64,000 nucleotides of DNA from Lachnospiraceae bacterium (lineage in GTDB: Bacteria > Bacillota > Clostridia > Lachnospirales > Lachnospiraceae), in assembly GCA_017392525.1 (NCBI GenBank), contig JAFOVD010000027.1:1-64000 (forward strand), in the 5' to 3' direction. A program made the position numbers and the translations under genes. Shown here piece by piece: positions 18,289-27,101 of this stretch. The notes under the pieces were generated by a model. That model was not told where the DNA came from. It ran no database searches and worked only from the letters and a program-made list of their open reading frames with translations. Positions within the stretch are counted from its first letter, which is position 1. The number at the start of each line of letters is the position of its first letter.

Positions 18289-18553
18289 CAACAGCATCAT
18301 ATTCAGCGTCATCCTGAATATTGTCGAGGAATGGTGTGCCGTTTTCGTCTTCATGATAACGGTATATGTATACTTGAGTATCATTGAGAGGATTACCATG
18401 TTCGTCGACAGGAAGTAAAACAATATAGTTCTGCTCTCCAATATCGAAAATTGTGAGGATTTCGCAATCCATAGATTCTCCATTATCCAGTTCAACAGTA
18501 ACCATGATATCAGTATCGTTTTCGTCTACTGGAAATACTTCTTCATTTGCCAT
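18245..18553 (-). CDS. DUF1292 domain protein
   Basis: A small acidic protein of 102 residues, function unknown. The order DIMVTVELDNGESMDCEIL, then QNYIVLLPVDE and VYIYRYHEDENG, matches the DUF1292 family of Firmicutes, usually encoded near yrrK/yqgF (here it is not). GGAG is correctly placed upstream of the ATG on the reverse strand, and a good promoter lies 45 bases beyond. Its 3' end overlaps the 3' end of the helicase gene by 44 bases in the antisense direction. Confidence 0.85.
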   Translation of the reverse strand: MANEEVFPVDENDTDIMVTVELDNGESMDCEILTIFDIGEQNYIVLLPVDEHGNPLNDTQVYIYRYHEDENGTPFLDNIQDDAEYDAVAKRFDEIQDQIEDM

Positions 18554-18597
18554 ATTAAATCTCCAATCATTTGCTTTTATAGGTAAAATTTTCCTAA

Positions 18598-18626
18598 ATT
18601 ATACGAAAAAAAGTGCAAAAAAGCAA
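18598..18626 (-). promoter_or_regulatory. Sigma-A promoter for the DUF1292 gene
   Basis: On the reverse strand, TTGCTT (18626-18621), a 17-base spacer and TATAAT (18603-18598). A TATAAT at 18671-18676 on the + strand may serve the divergent GlgX-like gene, but it lacks a good -35. Confidence 0.6.
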
Positions 18627-18717
18627 TTCAGATATAAAATTGTCCGCTATACAAAGAAAATCCCATCAGTTATAATGATTTTTAGTGTTTAACGTATTTG
18701 AGAAGGCAGGAAGAGAT

Positions 18718-20550
18718 ATGAATTATAAATTAGCTCCTGGCGATTACAGAAAAATGGGTGTTACAGTACAGGGGGATACTGCTGTTTTTACATTTGAGGT
18801 AAAAACAGATGCGAAGGTAGTGTTACATCTATATGACAGGAAGAAAAAACCACTTGAGAAAATACTTTTAGATGAGTCATATCGCAGAGGTCGACTGTTT
18901 AGCGTTTCTATCAAGGGATTTTCGTGGATGGATACAGCTTATTTGATTGAGAGGGACGGAGAGGTTGTGGTAGATCCATATGCCACTCGAATCTATGGCC
19001 GCGAGAAATGGGCAGAGAGAAGACGTGTAAAGGAACATTATAAGGTATATTCCGGAATTTCGTCAGACCGGTATCGTTTCAAGCATAAGAATCCAAGCAT
19101 TGATGCAAGTGATATGGTTATGTACAAACTGCATATGCGTGGATTTACAATGCTTCGTGGACTGTCGGATGAAAATGCGGGTAATGTGTCCGGTTTGAAG
19201 CGGAAATTGAAGGAGTGTAAAGACCTTGGTGTTACCAGTCTTGAATTTATGCCACTCTATGAATTTGAAGAATTACAGTACCGTATGAAGACTGTGGAAG
19301 GTACATCCAGAAAGCCTCATCTGATTCCGGATGAAGCTTATAACACCAATTACTGGGGCTATGGATTGGCTCAGTATATGGCACCTAAGGCGTCATATTT
19401 TGGTGCAGCTCAGCCGGAAAACCAGATGAAGGAAATGATAGATAAGATTCATGGTATGGGTATGGAGATTATCATGGAAATGTCTTTTGTTCCGGAGTTG
19501 TCGGCAGATTACATTTTAGATGTGCTGCACTATTGGGTGACAGAATACCATGTAGATGGTTTTCATCTGTTGGGTTATGGATTGCCGATGAATCGCATTG
19601 CTGATGATGCATTGCTGGGTAGAACAAAGATTTTTCATGATCATTTCGATGCAGAGACTCTGGAGAGAGAGAAGCAGTATAAGCATAAGCATCTGTTTAT
19701 CTATGATCAGGCATTTCTCTATCCTCTTCGTAAACTTCAGAACCATATGGAAGGCAGTATTATTGAGTTTGCAAATATGATGAAACGCCAGAATTCTGCC
19801 TATGGTTTTGTGAATTACGCGGCGAATAACTATGGATTTACCCTTCGTGACGTGTATTCTTATAGCGAGAAACACAATGAGATGAATGGTGAAGAGAATC
19901 ACGATGGCGATAATTATAATTTCAGCCATAATTATGGGCAGGAAGGCGATACCAAGAGTAAGGCGGTTCAGAATATTCGATTGACGCATATTCGAACAGC
20001 ACTTGCGACGGTGCTGACCGGACAGGGGATTCCGTTGATTCTTGCCGGTGACGAAGCAGGAAATACGCAAAATGGTAATAACAATGCATACTGTCAGGAT
20101 AATGAACTTGGATGGGTAGAGTTTAGCAGACAGAAGCGTTTTCGAGAGCTGAGAACCTTTACTAAGAATATGATTGCGTTTCGTAAAGAGCATAAGATAT
20201 TGTCCTTACCAAATCCAATGGAGATGTCCGATTACAGGCATAAGGGAATTCCGGATCTGTCTTATCATGGCAAGGAACCATGGACGATGTGGTTATCTGA
20301 TGATATGAAATCCATCGGAATTCTATATGATGGTGCGTATGCCGGGGAAGAAAGCGATGTTATGCTGTTATTTAATTTCTATTTTGGAGAAGATAGTTTT
20401 GCATTACCAAAGCTAAATGGTCGTAGAAAGTGGTATGAAGTAATGAATACTACGGATGGTGAATTCAAATCCGTTCTCCTGAAGAATCAGAAGGAGCATA
20501 TTGTACCAGGGGGTTCTGTTACAATTTTAGTTGGAAAGAAGGAACATTAA
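18718..20550 (+). CDS. GlgX-like GH13 protein, probably catalytically inactive
   Basis: 610 residues with the layout of glycogen debranching enzyme GlgX/isoamylase: an N-terminal CBM48-like domain (about 1-120), a TIM barrel and a C-terminal beta domain. SYSEKHNEMNGEENHDGDN (381-399) and GDEAGNTQNGNNNAYCQDNE (444-463) are GlgX hallmarks. The catalytic regions have changed. VDGFRFDLA became VDGFHLLGY (279-287), losing the nucleophile Asp and its Arg. The AEPWD acid/base segment reads FIYDQAF (327-333). The SHDGFTL segment reads NNYGFTL (370-376), losing His and Asp. Region I lacks the NH pair. It therefore reads as a pseudoenzyme that may still bind alpha-glucan. ATG 18718 follows AGGAAG; an upstream in-frame ATG has no ribosome binding site. 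Confidence 0.8.
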   Translation: MNYKLAPGDYRKMGVTVQGDTAVFTFEVKTDAKVVLHLYDRKKKPLEKILLDESYRRGRLFSVSIKGFSWMDTAYLIERDGEVVVDPYATRIYGREKWAERRRVKEHYKVYSGISSDRYRFKHKNPSIDASDMVMYKLHMRGFTMLRGLSDENAGNVSGLKRKLKECKDLGVTSLEFMPLYEFEELQYRMKTVEGTSRKPHLIPDEAYNTNYWGYGLAQYMAPKASYFGAAQPENQMKEMIDKIHGMGMEIIMEMSFVPELSADYILDVLHYWVTEYHVDGFHLLGYGLPMNRIADDALLGRTKIFHDHFDAETLEREKQYKHKHLFIYDQAFLYPLRKLQNHMEGSIIEFANMMKRQNSAYGFVNYAANNYGFTLRDVYSYSEKHNEMNGEENHDGDNYNFSHNYGQEGDTKSKAVQNIRLTHIRTALATVLTGQGIPLILAGDEAGNTQNGNNNAYCQDNELGWVEFSRQKRFRELRTFTKNMIAFRKEHKILSLPNPMEMSDYRHKGIPDLSYHGKEPWTMWLSDDMKSIGILYDGAYAGEESDVMLLFNFYFGEDSFALPKLNGRRKWYEVMNTTDGEFKSVLLKNQKEHIVPGGSVTILVGKKEH

Positions 20551-20553
20551 TCG

Positions 20554-21180
20554 ATGTGTAATGCATGGAAGCACCTTAGAACGATTTTGCATCATAAGAA
20601 TCTGGTGCGACAGGGATGTTTTAAGGTTGGTTTGTATAAGCAGGGAATGTTACATGATATGTCAAAATATTCTCCGGCGGAGTTTTTGATTGGTGCCAGA
20701 TATTATCAGGGGGACAGGAGCCCCAATAATGCAGAACGTGAGGATAAGGGATACACGTCAGCCTGGCTGCATCACAAAGGTAGAAATAAGCATCATATGG
20801 AGTATTGGATTGATTATTCTTTGACGGGCGAACATGCTATGGCGGGGATGAAGATGCCGACAAAGTATGTGGTGGAAATGGTAATCGATCGAATTAGTGC
20901 AAGTAAGAATTATCAGGGAGAGAAATATCAGGATGATTCTGCTCTGATTTATTATGAACGTGGCAGAAAGCACTATCTGATTCATCCGGAAACAGAAGCC
21001 ATGTTGCATTATCTTTTAGAGATGGTTGCCAGAGAAGGGGAAGATTTTACCTATGGTTTTATACGGCGCCATATCTTAAAAAATGACAGATATTGCAGAA
21101 GAAATCATCTTACTTCTCGAGATGAATTCGTAGGATATGATGTTATTGCCAAAGAAATGAAGGCAAAAAACAGAGCATAA
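20554..21180 (+). CDS. DUF5662 family protein
   Basis: A soluble 208-residue protein of unknown function. Conserved-looking His/Asp motifs GMLHDMSKYSPAEF and HHKGRNKHHMEYW suggest a metal site of HD-like character; I recall the family as DUF5662. It starts three bases after the GlgX-like stop, so the two are cotranscribed. The C-terminus is basic. An enzymatic role is a guess from the His/Asp pattern. Confidence 0.7.
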   Translation: MCNAWKHLRTILHHKNLVRQGCFKVGLYKQGMLHDMSKYSPAEFLIGARYYQGDRSPNNAEREDKGYTSAWLHHKGRNKHHMEYWIDYSLTGEHAMAGMKMPTKYVVEMVIDRISASKNYQGEKYQDDSALIYYERGRKHYLIHPETEAMLHYLLEMVAREGEDFTYGFIRRHILKNDRYCRRNHLTSRDEFVGYDVIAKEMKAKNRA

Positions 21181-21210
21181 ACAAAAAATAAATAATATTT
21201 AATAAATAGT

Positions 21211-21243
21211 CTTTACACAATTCTGTTGTAAAGGCTGTTTTTT
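21211..21243 (+). terminator. Possible weak terminator after the DUF5662 gene
   Basis: CTTTACA pairs with TGTAAAG over a 9-base loop, followed by GCTG and six T. The stem is only seven mostly A-T pairs, so termination is uncertain. It overlaps the -35 region of the promoter for comM. Confidence 0.4.
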
Positions 21244-21253
21244 ATGCTATGAT
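21226..21253 (+). promoter_or_regulatory. Candidate promoter for comM-dprA-topA
   Basis: TTGTAA (21226-21231), a 16-base spacer and TATGAT (21248-21253), with TGC directly before the -10 (extended -10). It lies about 60 bases before the comM start. Confidence 0.5.
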
Positions 21254-21316
21254 TTTTATATCTTAATTAATACAATTCAAGCCAATCGGCACGTTTCTCT
21301 GGAATAGGAGTTAAAT

Positions 21317-22849
21317 ATGTATTCAAAAGTATCTACAGCAATTATTCGTGGTGTGGATTCTGTTTTGGTGTCTGTAGAAACAGATATTTCTCAGGGACTT
21401 CCCTGCGTAGAAATGGTGGGGCTTCTTGCTTCAGAAGTAAAGGAGTCTAAGAACCGGGTACGTGCAGCACTTCATAATTCGGGTTTTACTCTTCCCATCA
21501 AGAGAATCACCATCAATATTTCTCCCGCCAGCATTCATAAATATGGTTCCGGATTTGATTTGCCAATTGCACTTTCGATTTTATCAGCAATGGAAATGGT
21601 TCCGATGGAGCAGTTGGAGAATATTGCTGTTATAGGGGAACTAAGTCTGGATGGCAAGGTGCTTCCGGTAAACGGAGTGCTGTCTATGGCACTTTCAATT
21701 AAGGAGCAGGGAATAAAGGTGTTTCTGGTACCGAAAGATAATCAAAAGGAAGCTTCCCTGGTTCCGGATCTATGTGTTGTTCCTGTTTCTTCTATTAAAG
21801 ATGTGATGGATTTTTTAAATGATGGCGTTGTGATGGATGGGGAAGAAATTAAGAAAGAGGATAAATCCATCACGGAAAAGATACCGGATTTTTCAGAAAT
21901 CAATGGGCAGAGACTGATTCGAAGAGCCTGTGAAGTTGCGGTTAGCGGAATGCACAATTTCTTAATGATTGGTCCTCCGGGCGCCGGAAAAACCATGATT
22001 GCAAAATGCATCCCATCGATTCTTCCACCGATGACAGAGGGGGAAAAGGTGGAGGTCTCTAAAGTTTACAGTGTTGCCGGTTTGCTAAAACAGGAAAATG
22101 GCTTGATTGAAAGAAGACCATTTCGCAGTCCGCATCATACAATATCTGCAGCGGGCTTGGTTGGAGGTGGCGCCATTCCGCATCCGGGAGAGATATCTCT
22201 GGCACATAGAGGGGTTCTGTTTTTGGATGAACTGCCGGAGTTCCAAAGATCAACACTGGAAGTCTTAAGACAGCCTATGGAGGATGGATGTGTAAATATT
22301 GCAAGAAGTACCGGAAATTTTCATTTTCCTTCGGATTTTATTCTGGTGGCAGCTATGAATCCTTGCAATTGTGGTTATTATCCGGATATGTCAAGATGCC
22401 GATGTTCGATCCCATCGATACAGCGATATCTTGGTAAAATCAGCCAGCCGCTTCTTGATCGAATGGATATTGCAGTACAGGTTAGTGAAGTGCCATTTTC
22501 AGATTTGGAATCTACCCATAAAAATGAGTCATCTGAAGCTATAAGGCAAAGAGTCGTGAGAACACAAAAGTTACAGCAGGAGCGTTTTTGTGAGACAAAT
22601 ATTCTGTTTAACAGTCAGATGCGGGGGGAGGAAATGGAGCGCTATTGCGCGCTTTCTGAGAAAGATAAATATTTTATGGAGAAGATGTATGACAAGATGA
22701 ATTTGACTGCAAGGACATACCATAAGGTTTTAAAGGTTGCCCGGACAATAGCAGATATGGAAGAATCGGATCTTATTGAGCAAAGACATCTTATGGAGGC
22801 ACTTATGTACAGAAGTGTGGATAAAGGGTATTGGGAGGCTTTACAATGA
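21317..22849 (+). CDS. comM: ComM/YifB-family AAA+ ATPase (Mg-chelatase-like)
   Basis: 510 residues. An N-terminal Lon-protease-like (ChlI) domain precedes the AAA+ module with Walker A GPPGAGKTM and Walker B-like GVLFLDELPEF. Between them lies FRSPHHTISAAGLVGGG, diagnostic of the family, and CNCGYY with further Cys follows. ComM is a hexameric helicase that promotes branch migration during natural transformation in Gram-negatives; its role in Clostridia is less clear. It overlaps dprA by four bases (ATGA), consistent with a DNA-processing operon. Confidence 0.93.
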   Translation: MYSKVSTAIIRGVDSVLVSVETDISQGLPCVEMVGLLASEVKESKNRVRAALHNSGFTLPIKRITINISPASIHKYGSGFDLPIALSILSAMEMVPMEQLENIAVIGELSLDGKVLPVNGVLSMALSIKEQGIKVFLVPKDNQKEASLVPDLCVVPVSSIKDVMDFLNDGVVMDGEEIKKEDKSITEKIPDFSEINGQRLIRRACEVAVSGMHNFLMIGPPGAGKTMIAKCIPSILPPMTEGEKVEVSKVYSVAGLLKQENGLIERRPFRSPHHTISAAGLVGGGAIPHPGEISLAHRGVLFLDELPEFQRSTLEVLRQPMEDGCVNIARSTGNFHFPSDFILVAAMNPCNCGYYPDMSRCRCSIPSIQRYLGKISQPLLDRMDIAVQVSEVPFSDLESTHKNESSEAIRQRVVRTQKLQQERFCETNILFNSQMRGEEMERYCALSEKDKYFMEKMYDKMNLTARTYHKVLKVARTIADMEESDLIEQRHLMEALMYRSVDKGYWEALQ

Positions 22850-23919
22850 AATATGCATATTGGTTAAACAGGATGTATCTTTCGAATCAGACGAAATGGA
22901 ATCTTTTACAGGCGTTTGGATCGGCAGAGAAGGTGTATGGTGCAACAGAACAGGAATTGATAGATACGTCGCTTCTTGACGAAAAGAAGAGAAATCGGTT
23001 TCTTCAGGAAAGGGAAACATTTCAACTTGATATAGAATATGAAAAACTTCAAGAAAAGGGTATTGGATTTGTCTATAGGACGATGAAGGATTTCCCGAAG
23101 ATACTATATAATTATGCAAATTGTCCCTTTGGTTTATATTACCGTGGACATTTGCCGGACAGGGAGTTAATTGCCATGGTTGGTGCAAGGCGTTGCAGTC
23201 AGTATGGGAAATTGACGGCACAGGAAATAAGCCAGTCCCTGATTAAGCATGGCTTTGGCATTGTAAGTGGAATGGCACGAGGTATAGATGGGATTTCCCA
23301 GAGGACCGCCGTTTTGGGAGGTGGCTATACCATTGCAGTATTGGGAAGTGGTGTGGATGTGTGTTATCCTCCGGAGCATAAGAATCTGTATGCGGATATT
23401 GTAGAAACGGGATGTGTTTTGTCGGAGTTTCATCCGGGTACAAATCCCCTGAAGGAACATTTCCCGGCAAGAAACCGATTAATTTCAGGTTTGTCTAGAA
23501 GTGTGGTTGTGGTAGAGGCCAGAGAAAAAAGCGGATCACTTATTACAGCGGATTTTGCACTAGAACAGGGCAAGGATATTTTTGCCGTGCCGGGAAGAAT
23601 TACAGATGTAATGAGTAAAGGGTGTAATCAGCTGATAAAGACCGGAGCCATGCCGATTGTTTCAGTAGATCAGCTCATTATGGATCTCTCAGAATTTGCA
23701 TTTCAAACAGAGGTGAACTTTACGAATCCTATGGAGCAGACTCTTGAAAAAGAAAATTTGTTGGTGTATAGTTGTCTAGATTTCTATGCTATTGGGCTAG
23801 AACAAATAATGAGTCGAACAAACCTTGATTTGCTGACGACGCTTTCTAGTATTACGGAATTGGAGGAAGCAGGGCTTATTAAAGAGGTTTTTAAGAATCA
23901 ATATATACGACTAACATAG
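22846..23919 (+). CDS. dprA: DNA-processing protein DprA
   Basis: 357 residues. A SAM-like helical N-terminus is followed by the Rossmann-type DprA core (MVGARRCSQYGKLTAQEIS, GMARGIDGISQRTAV, SGVDVCYPPEHKNLY, EFHPGTNPLKEHFPARNRLI) and a C-terminal winged helix-like domain. DprA loads RecA on single-stranded DNA during transformation. ATG 22846 overlaps the comM stop and has GGGAGG upstream; the in-frame TTG at 22831 overlaps that site and was rejected. Confidence 0.93.
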   Translation: MKYAYWLNRMYLSNQTKWNLLQAFGSAEKVYGATEQELIDTSLLDEKKRNRFLQERETFQLDIEYEKLQEKGIGFVYRTMKDFPKILYNYANCPFGLYYRGHLPDRELIAMVGARRCSQYGKLTAQEISQSLIKHGFGIVSGMARGIDGISQRTAVLGGGYTIAVLGSGVDVCYPPEHKNLYADIVETGCVLSEFHPGTNPLKEHFPARNRLISGLSRSVVVVEAREKSGSLITADFALEQGKDIFAVPGRITDVMSKGCNQLIKTGAMPIVSVDQLIMDLSEFAFQTEVNFTNPMEQTLEKENLLVYSCLDFYAIGLEQIMSRTNLDLLTTLSSITELEEAGLIKEVFKNQYIRLT

Positions 23920-23938
23920 ACTAAAAGGAGTTATGGGA

Positions 23939-26026
23939 ATGGCTAAGAATCTTGTAATTGTAGAGTCCCCGGCAAAAGTTAAAACAATCAAAAAATTTCT
24001 GGGAAGTAACTATCAGGTTATGGCATCGCAGGGACATGTCAGAGACTTGCCAAAGAGTCAGCTTGGTATTGATATAGAACATGACTTTGAACCAAAGTAT
24101 ATTACAATTCGAGGAAAGGGTGAGCTCTTAGCACAGCTTCGTAAAGAGGCAAAGAAGGCTAATAAGATTTATCTCGCAACTGACCCGGATCGTGAGGGAG
24201 AAGCAATTTCATGGCATTTAATTCATTCACTTCGTCTGGAAGACAAGAATGTTGCCAGAATTACATTTAATGAGATTACAAAAAGCGCAGTGAAAAACTC
24301 TCTGAAAAATCCTAGAGAGATTGATATGGATCTTGTGGATTCACAGCAGGCAAGAAGAATTCTGGATAGAATGGTGGGTTATGAGATTTCTCCGCTTCTT
24401 TGGGCTAAAGTAAAAAGAGGACTTTCAGCAGGTCGAGTTCAGTCAGTGGCACTTAGAATTATCTGTGACAGAGAAGAGGAAATAGATGCATTTATTCCTC
24501 AGGAATATTATACATTAGACGTAATATTGAAAGAGGCAAAGTCAAAAAAGGATTTTGTGGCTAGTTTCTACGGTAATAAAGATGGCAAAATGGACATTTC
24601 CGACAAAGAAACTCTTGATAAGATTGTAAAGGAAATTGGAGATTCTGATTTCAAGATTGAGTCTGTGAAGAAATCAAATCGAGAGAAGAAGCCACCGCTT
24701 CCATTTACCACATCTACACTTCAGCAGGAAGCATTTAAGGCGTTGAATTTCAATATTCAGAAAACAATGCGTATTGCTCAGCAGCTGTATGAAGGCGTAG
24801 ATATTAAGGGAGAAGGTACAGTGGGTCTTATTACTTATCTTCGTACCGATAGTACCCGTGTATCCGATGAGGCGCAGGAAGCTGCAAAAGAATTTATTTC
24901 CGAAAATTACGGAGAGGAATTCCTGGGAGCATCCAAGACTGCTACAAAGAAGAAAGATACCAAGGTTCAGGATGCGCATGAGGCAATCCGTCCTTCTAAT
25001 ATTTCTCGTACACCGGCAGAAATTAAAGATTCGCTTTCCAGAGATCAGTTCCGTTTATATCAGCTGATTTGGAAGAGATTTGCTGCCAGCCAGATGAGTG
25101 CTGCCAAATTCGAAAATACTTCTGCTAAGATTTCAGCAGGAGAGTATTTATTCTCTACTTCTGCATCAAAGCGTATTTTTGATGGCTTTATGTTGATTTA
25201 TACAAGCGCAGATGAAGAAGAGGACAAGAAGAAAAATATTGTAAATGATTTTACAGAGGAAACAGCGGTAAGTTTTGAATCATTCGAAGAAAAACAGCAT
25301 TTTACCCAACCACCGGCACATTTTACAGAAGCATCTTTGGTTCATACATTAGAGGAACTTGGAATTGGAAGACCAAGTACATATTCACCGACAATTACAA
25401 CAATTCAGAAGCGTCGTTATATCACAAAAGAAGGACGTAATATCTTCGTTACGGAATTGGGTGAAGTTGTAAATAAAATCATGAAGGAATCTTTTCCTTC
25501 TGTTGTAGATGAGAATTTTACTGCAACGATGGAGAGTCTACTTGATGGCGTGGAAGAAGGAACTGTTAACTGGAAGTCTGTAGTAGAGAATTTCTATCCG
25601 GATTTACATGAGTCTGTTGTTAAGGCAGAGAAAGAGCTGGAGCACGTTAAGATTGAAGATGAAGTGACCGATGTAATATGTGAGGAATGCGGACGCAATA
25701 TGGTAGTAAAATACGGACCTCATGGAAAGTTCCTGGCTTGCCCTGGATTCCCGGAATGCCGTAATACAAAACCATATTTGGAAAAAATCGGTGTAAAATG
25801 TCCAAAGTGTCAGAAGGAAATTGTAATCCGAAAGACAAAGAAGGGCAGAAGATTTTATGGTTGCGAAGATTATCCGAATTGTGATTTTATGAGCTGGCAA
25901 AAACCGGTTGAGAAGCCGTGTCCGAAGTGTAACAGCTTTATGGTGATTAAGGGAAATAAAACAGTTTGCTCCGATCCGGAATGCGGTTATTCGGAAATAA
26001 CAGAGCAAAATGATGCTGAAAAGTAA
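23939..26026 (+). CDS. topA: DNA topoisomerase I (type IA)
   Basis: 695 residues. The TOPRIM domain begins LVIVESPAKVKTIKKFLG and contains ATDPDREGEAISWHL. The active-site Tyr lies in GLITYLRTDSTRVS. Three C-terminal zinc ribbons are visible: CEECGRNM...CPGFPEC, CPKCQKEI...CEDYPNC and CPKCNSFM...CSDPEC. It relaxes negative supercoils. I chose ATG 23939 because AAGGAG (23925-23930) is properly spaced for it and only two bases from the earlier in-frame ATG at 23933. Confidence 0.96.
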   Translation: MAKNLVIVESPAKVKTIKKFLGSNYQVMASQGHVRDLPKSQLGIDIEHDFEPKYITIRGKGELLAQLRKEAKKANKIYLATDPDREGEAISWHLIHSLRLEDKNVARITFNEITKSAVKNSLKNPREIDMDLVDSQQARRILDRMVGYEISPLLWAKVKRGLSAGRVQSVALRIICDREEEIDAFIPQEYYTLDVILKEAKSKKDFVASFYGNKDGKMDISDKETLDKIVKEIGDSDFKIESVKKSNREKKPPLPFTTSTLQQEAFKALNFNIQKTMRIAQQLYEGVDIKGEGTVGLITYLRTDSTRVSDEAQEAAKEFISENYGEEFLGASKTATKKKDTKVQDAHEAIRPSNISRTPAEIKDSLSRDQFRLYQLIWKRFAASQMSAAKFENTSAKISAGEYLFSTSASKRIFDGFMLIYTSADEEEDKKKNIVNDFTEETAVSFESFEEKQHFTQPPAHFTEASLVHTLEELGIGRPSTYSPTITTIQKRRYITKEGRNIFVTELGEVVNKIMKESFPSVVDENFTATMESLLDGVEEGTVNWKSVVENFYPDLHESVVKAEKELEHVKIEDEVTDVICEECGRNMVVKYGPHGKFLACPGFPECRNTKPYLEKIGVKCPKCQKEIVIRKTKKGRRFYGCEDYPNCDFMSWQKPVEKPCPKCNSFMVIKGNKTVCSDPECGYSEITEQNDAEK

Positions 26027-26037
26027 AAATTTCCTTA

Positions 26038-26052
26038 ATTTGTCTGAAAATT
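26038..26052. promoter_or_regulatory. CodY box upstream of codY
   Basis: The 15-mer ATTTGTCTGAAAATT matches the CodY consensus AATTTTCWGAAAATT at 13 of 15 positions. It ends one base before the TTG of the codY -35 element, a location suited to autoregulation by CodY. Confidence 0.65.
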
Positions 26053-26053
26053 C

Positions 26054-26082
26054 TTGATAATTTTTCCCTCGGATGCTAAAAT
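26054..26082 (+). promoter_or_regulatory. codY promoter
   Basis: TTGATA (26054-26059), a 17-base spacer and TAAAAT (26077-26082), with TGC directly before the -10. The leader is about 30 bases and contains a small AATCAA/TTGATT hairpin just before the AGGAGGTG ribosome binding site. Confidence 0.75.
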
Positions 26083-26120
26083 GGTCACACAAATCAATCC
26101 GTTTGATTAGGAGGTGTCTT

Positions 26121-26900
26121 ATGGGAGTCCAGTTATTGGATAAGACAAGAAAAATAGGTAAATTATTACATAACAACAATTCGTCAAAAGTTGTTTTTAA
26201 CGATATTTGCGAAGTGCTTGCAGAGATTTTATCTTCATCAGTACTTGTTATCAGTCGAAAGGGAAAAGTTCTTGGAGCTTGTTCGGCTGAAGGTACGCCG
26301 GATATTACAGAACTTTTGGTAGAAGATATTGGAGAATTTATTGATCCGATGTTAAATGAGAGATTGCTTGGAATTCTTTCGACAAAGGAGAATGTAAATC
26401 TTGCAACATTGGGATTTGAGAAGACGGATACTTCTCGATATTCTGCAATTATCACACCGATTGATATTGCCGGCGAAAGGCTGGGTACATTGTTTGTATA
26501 TCGTTATGATAGACAATATGATATTGACGATATTATTCTGAGTGAATATGGAACAACCGTTGTTGGACTAGAGATGATGCGCTCTGTTAATGAGGAAAAC
26601 GCAGAAGAGAATCGTAAGATTCAAATTGTGAAATCTGCTATTTCCACATTATCGCATTCTGAACTAGAAGCGATTATCCATATTTTTGATGAATTAAATG
26701 GCACAGAGGGAATCCTGGTTGCATCCAAGATTGCTGATCGTGTGAATATTACAAGATCTGTTATTGTAAATGCGCTTAGAAAGTTTGAAAGTGCAGGCGT
26801 TATCGAATCAAGATCTTCAGGTATGAAGGGAACTTATATAAAGGTTCTAAATGATGTGGTATTCGATGAATTGTCCAAGGTAAAGAAGCAGAACATGTAA
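26121..26900 (+). CDS. codY: GTP-sensing global transcriptional repressor CodY
   Basis: 259 residues, the standard CodY length. An N-terminal GAF domain binds branched-chain amino acids in characterised homologues; the C-terminal winged helix-turn-helix contains ASKIADRVNITRSVIVNALR and AGVIESRSSGMKGTYIKV, the most conserved CodY segment. It represses nutrient-acquisition, and in Bacillus also motility, genes when GTP and branched-chain amino acids are high. ATG 26121 has AGGAGGTG at 26109-26116. It sits between topA and the fla/che cluster and probably controls its own promoter. Confidence 0.96.
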   Translation: MGVQLLDKTRKIGKLLHNNNSSKVVFNDICEVLAEILSSSVLVISRKGKVLGACSAEGTPDITELLVEDIGEFIDPMLNERLLGILSTKENVNLATLGFEKTDTSRYSAIITPIDIAGERLGTLFVYRYDRQYDIDDIILSEYGTTVVGLEMMRSVNEENAEENRKIQIVKSAISTLSHSELEAIIHIFDELNGTEGILVASKIADRVNITRSVIVNALRKFESAGVIESRSSGMKGTYIKVLNDVVFDELSKVKKQNM

Positions 26901-26923
26901 TTAAATACAGGGAAGATTATTTT

Positions 26924-26965
26924 AAAGGGATTTATAGTTTTCATGGAAACTATAGGTCCCTTTTT
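26924..26965 (+). terminator. Rho-independent terminator after codY
   Basis: AAAGGGA-TTTATAGTTT pairs with AAACTATA-GG-TCCCTTT across a short loop and ends in five T. It separates codY from the fla/che cluster. Confidence 0.85.
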
Positions 26966-27027
26966 CATGAAAGACAGATATATAGTGTACGTAAATGGGA
27001 ATAGATACTATATCGTGTAAAAATTCC

Positions 27028-27055
27028 TTGTGTTTTTTCCTTAATACTTTATAAT
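27028..27055 (+). promoter_or_regulatory. Sigma-A promoter of the fla/che cluster
   Basis: TTGTGT (27028-27033), a 16-base spacer and TATAAT (27050-27055), about 45 bases before flgB. No sigma-D element (TAAA with a downstream CCGATA-type -10) is seen, so the early flagellar genes appear to be read by the housekeeping polymerase. Confidence 0.65.
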
Positions 27056-27101
27056 TAATGTTGAATGGGTGTGTTGTGCACATTTTTAGAAAGGAGCGGC
27101 T

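Noticed and set aside
18587..18601. AATTTTCCTAAATTA as a second CodY box at the DUF1292 promoter
   Set aside because: Only 11 of 15 positions match and the central bases differ, which is expected by chance in AT-rich DNA.
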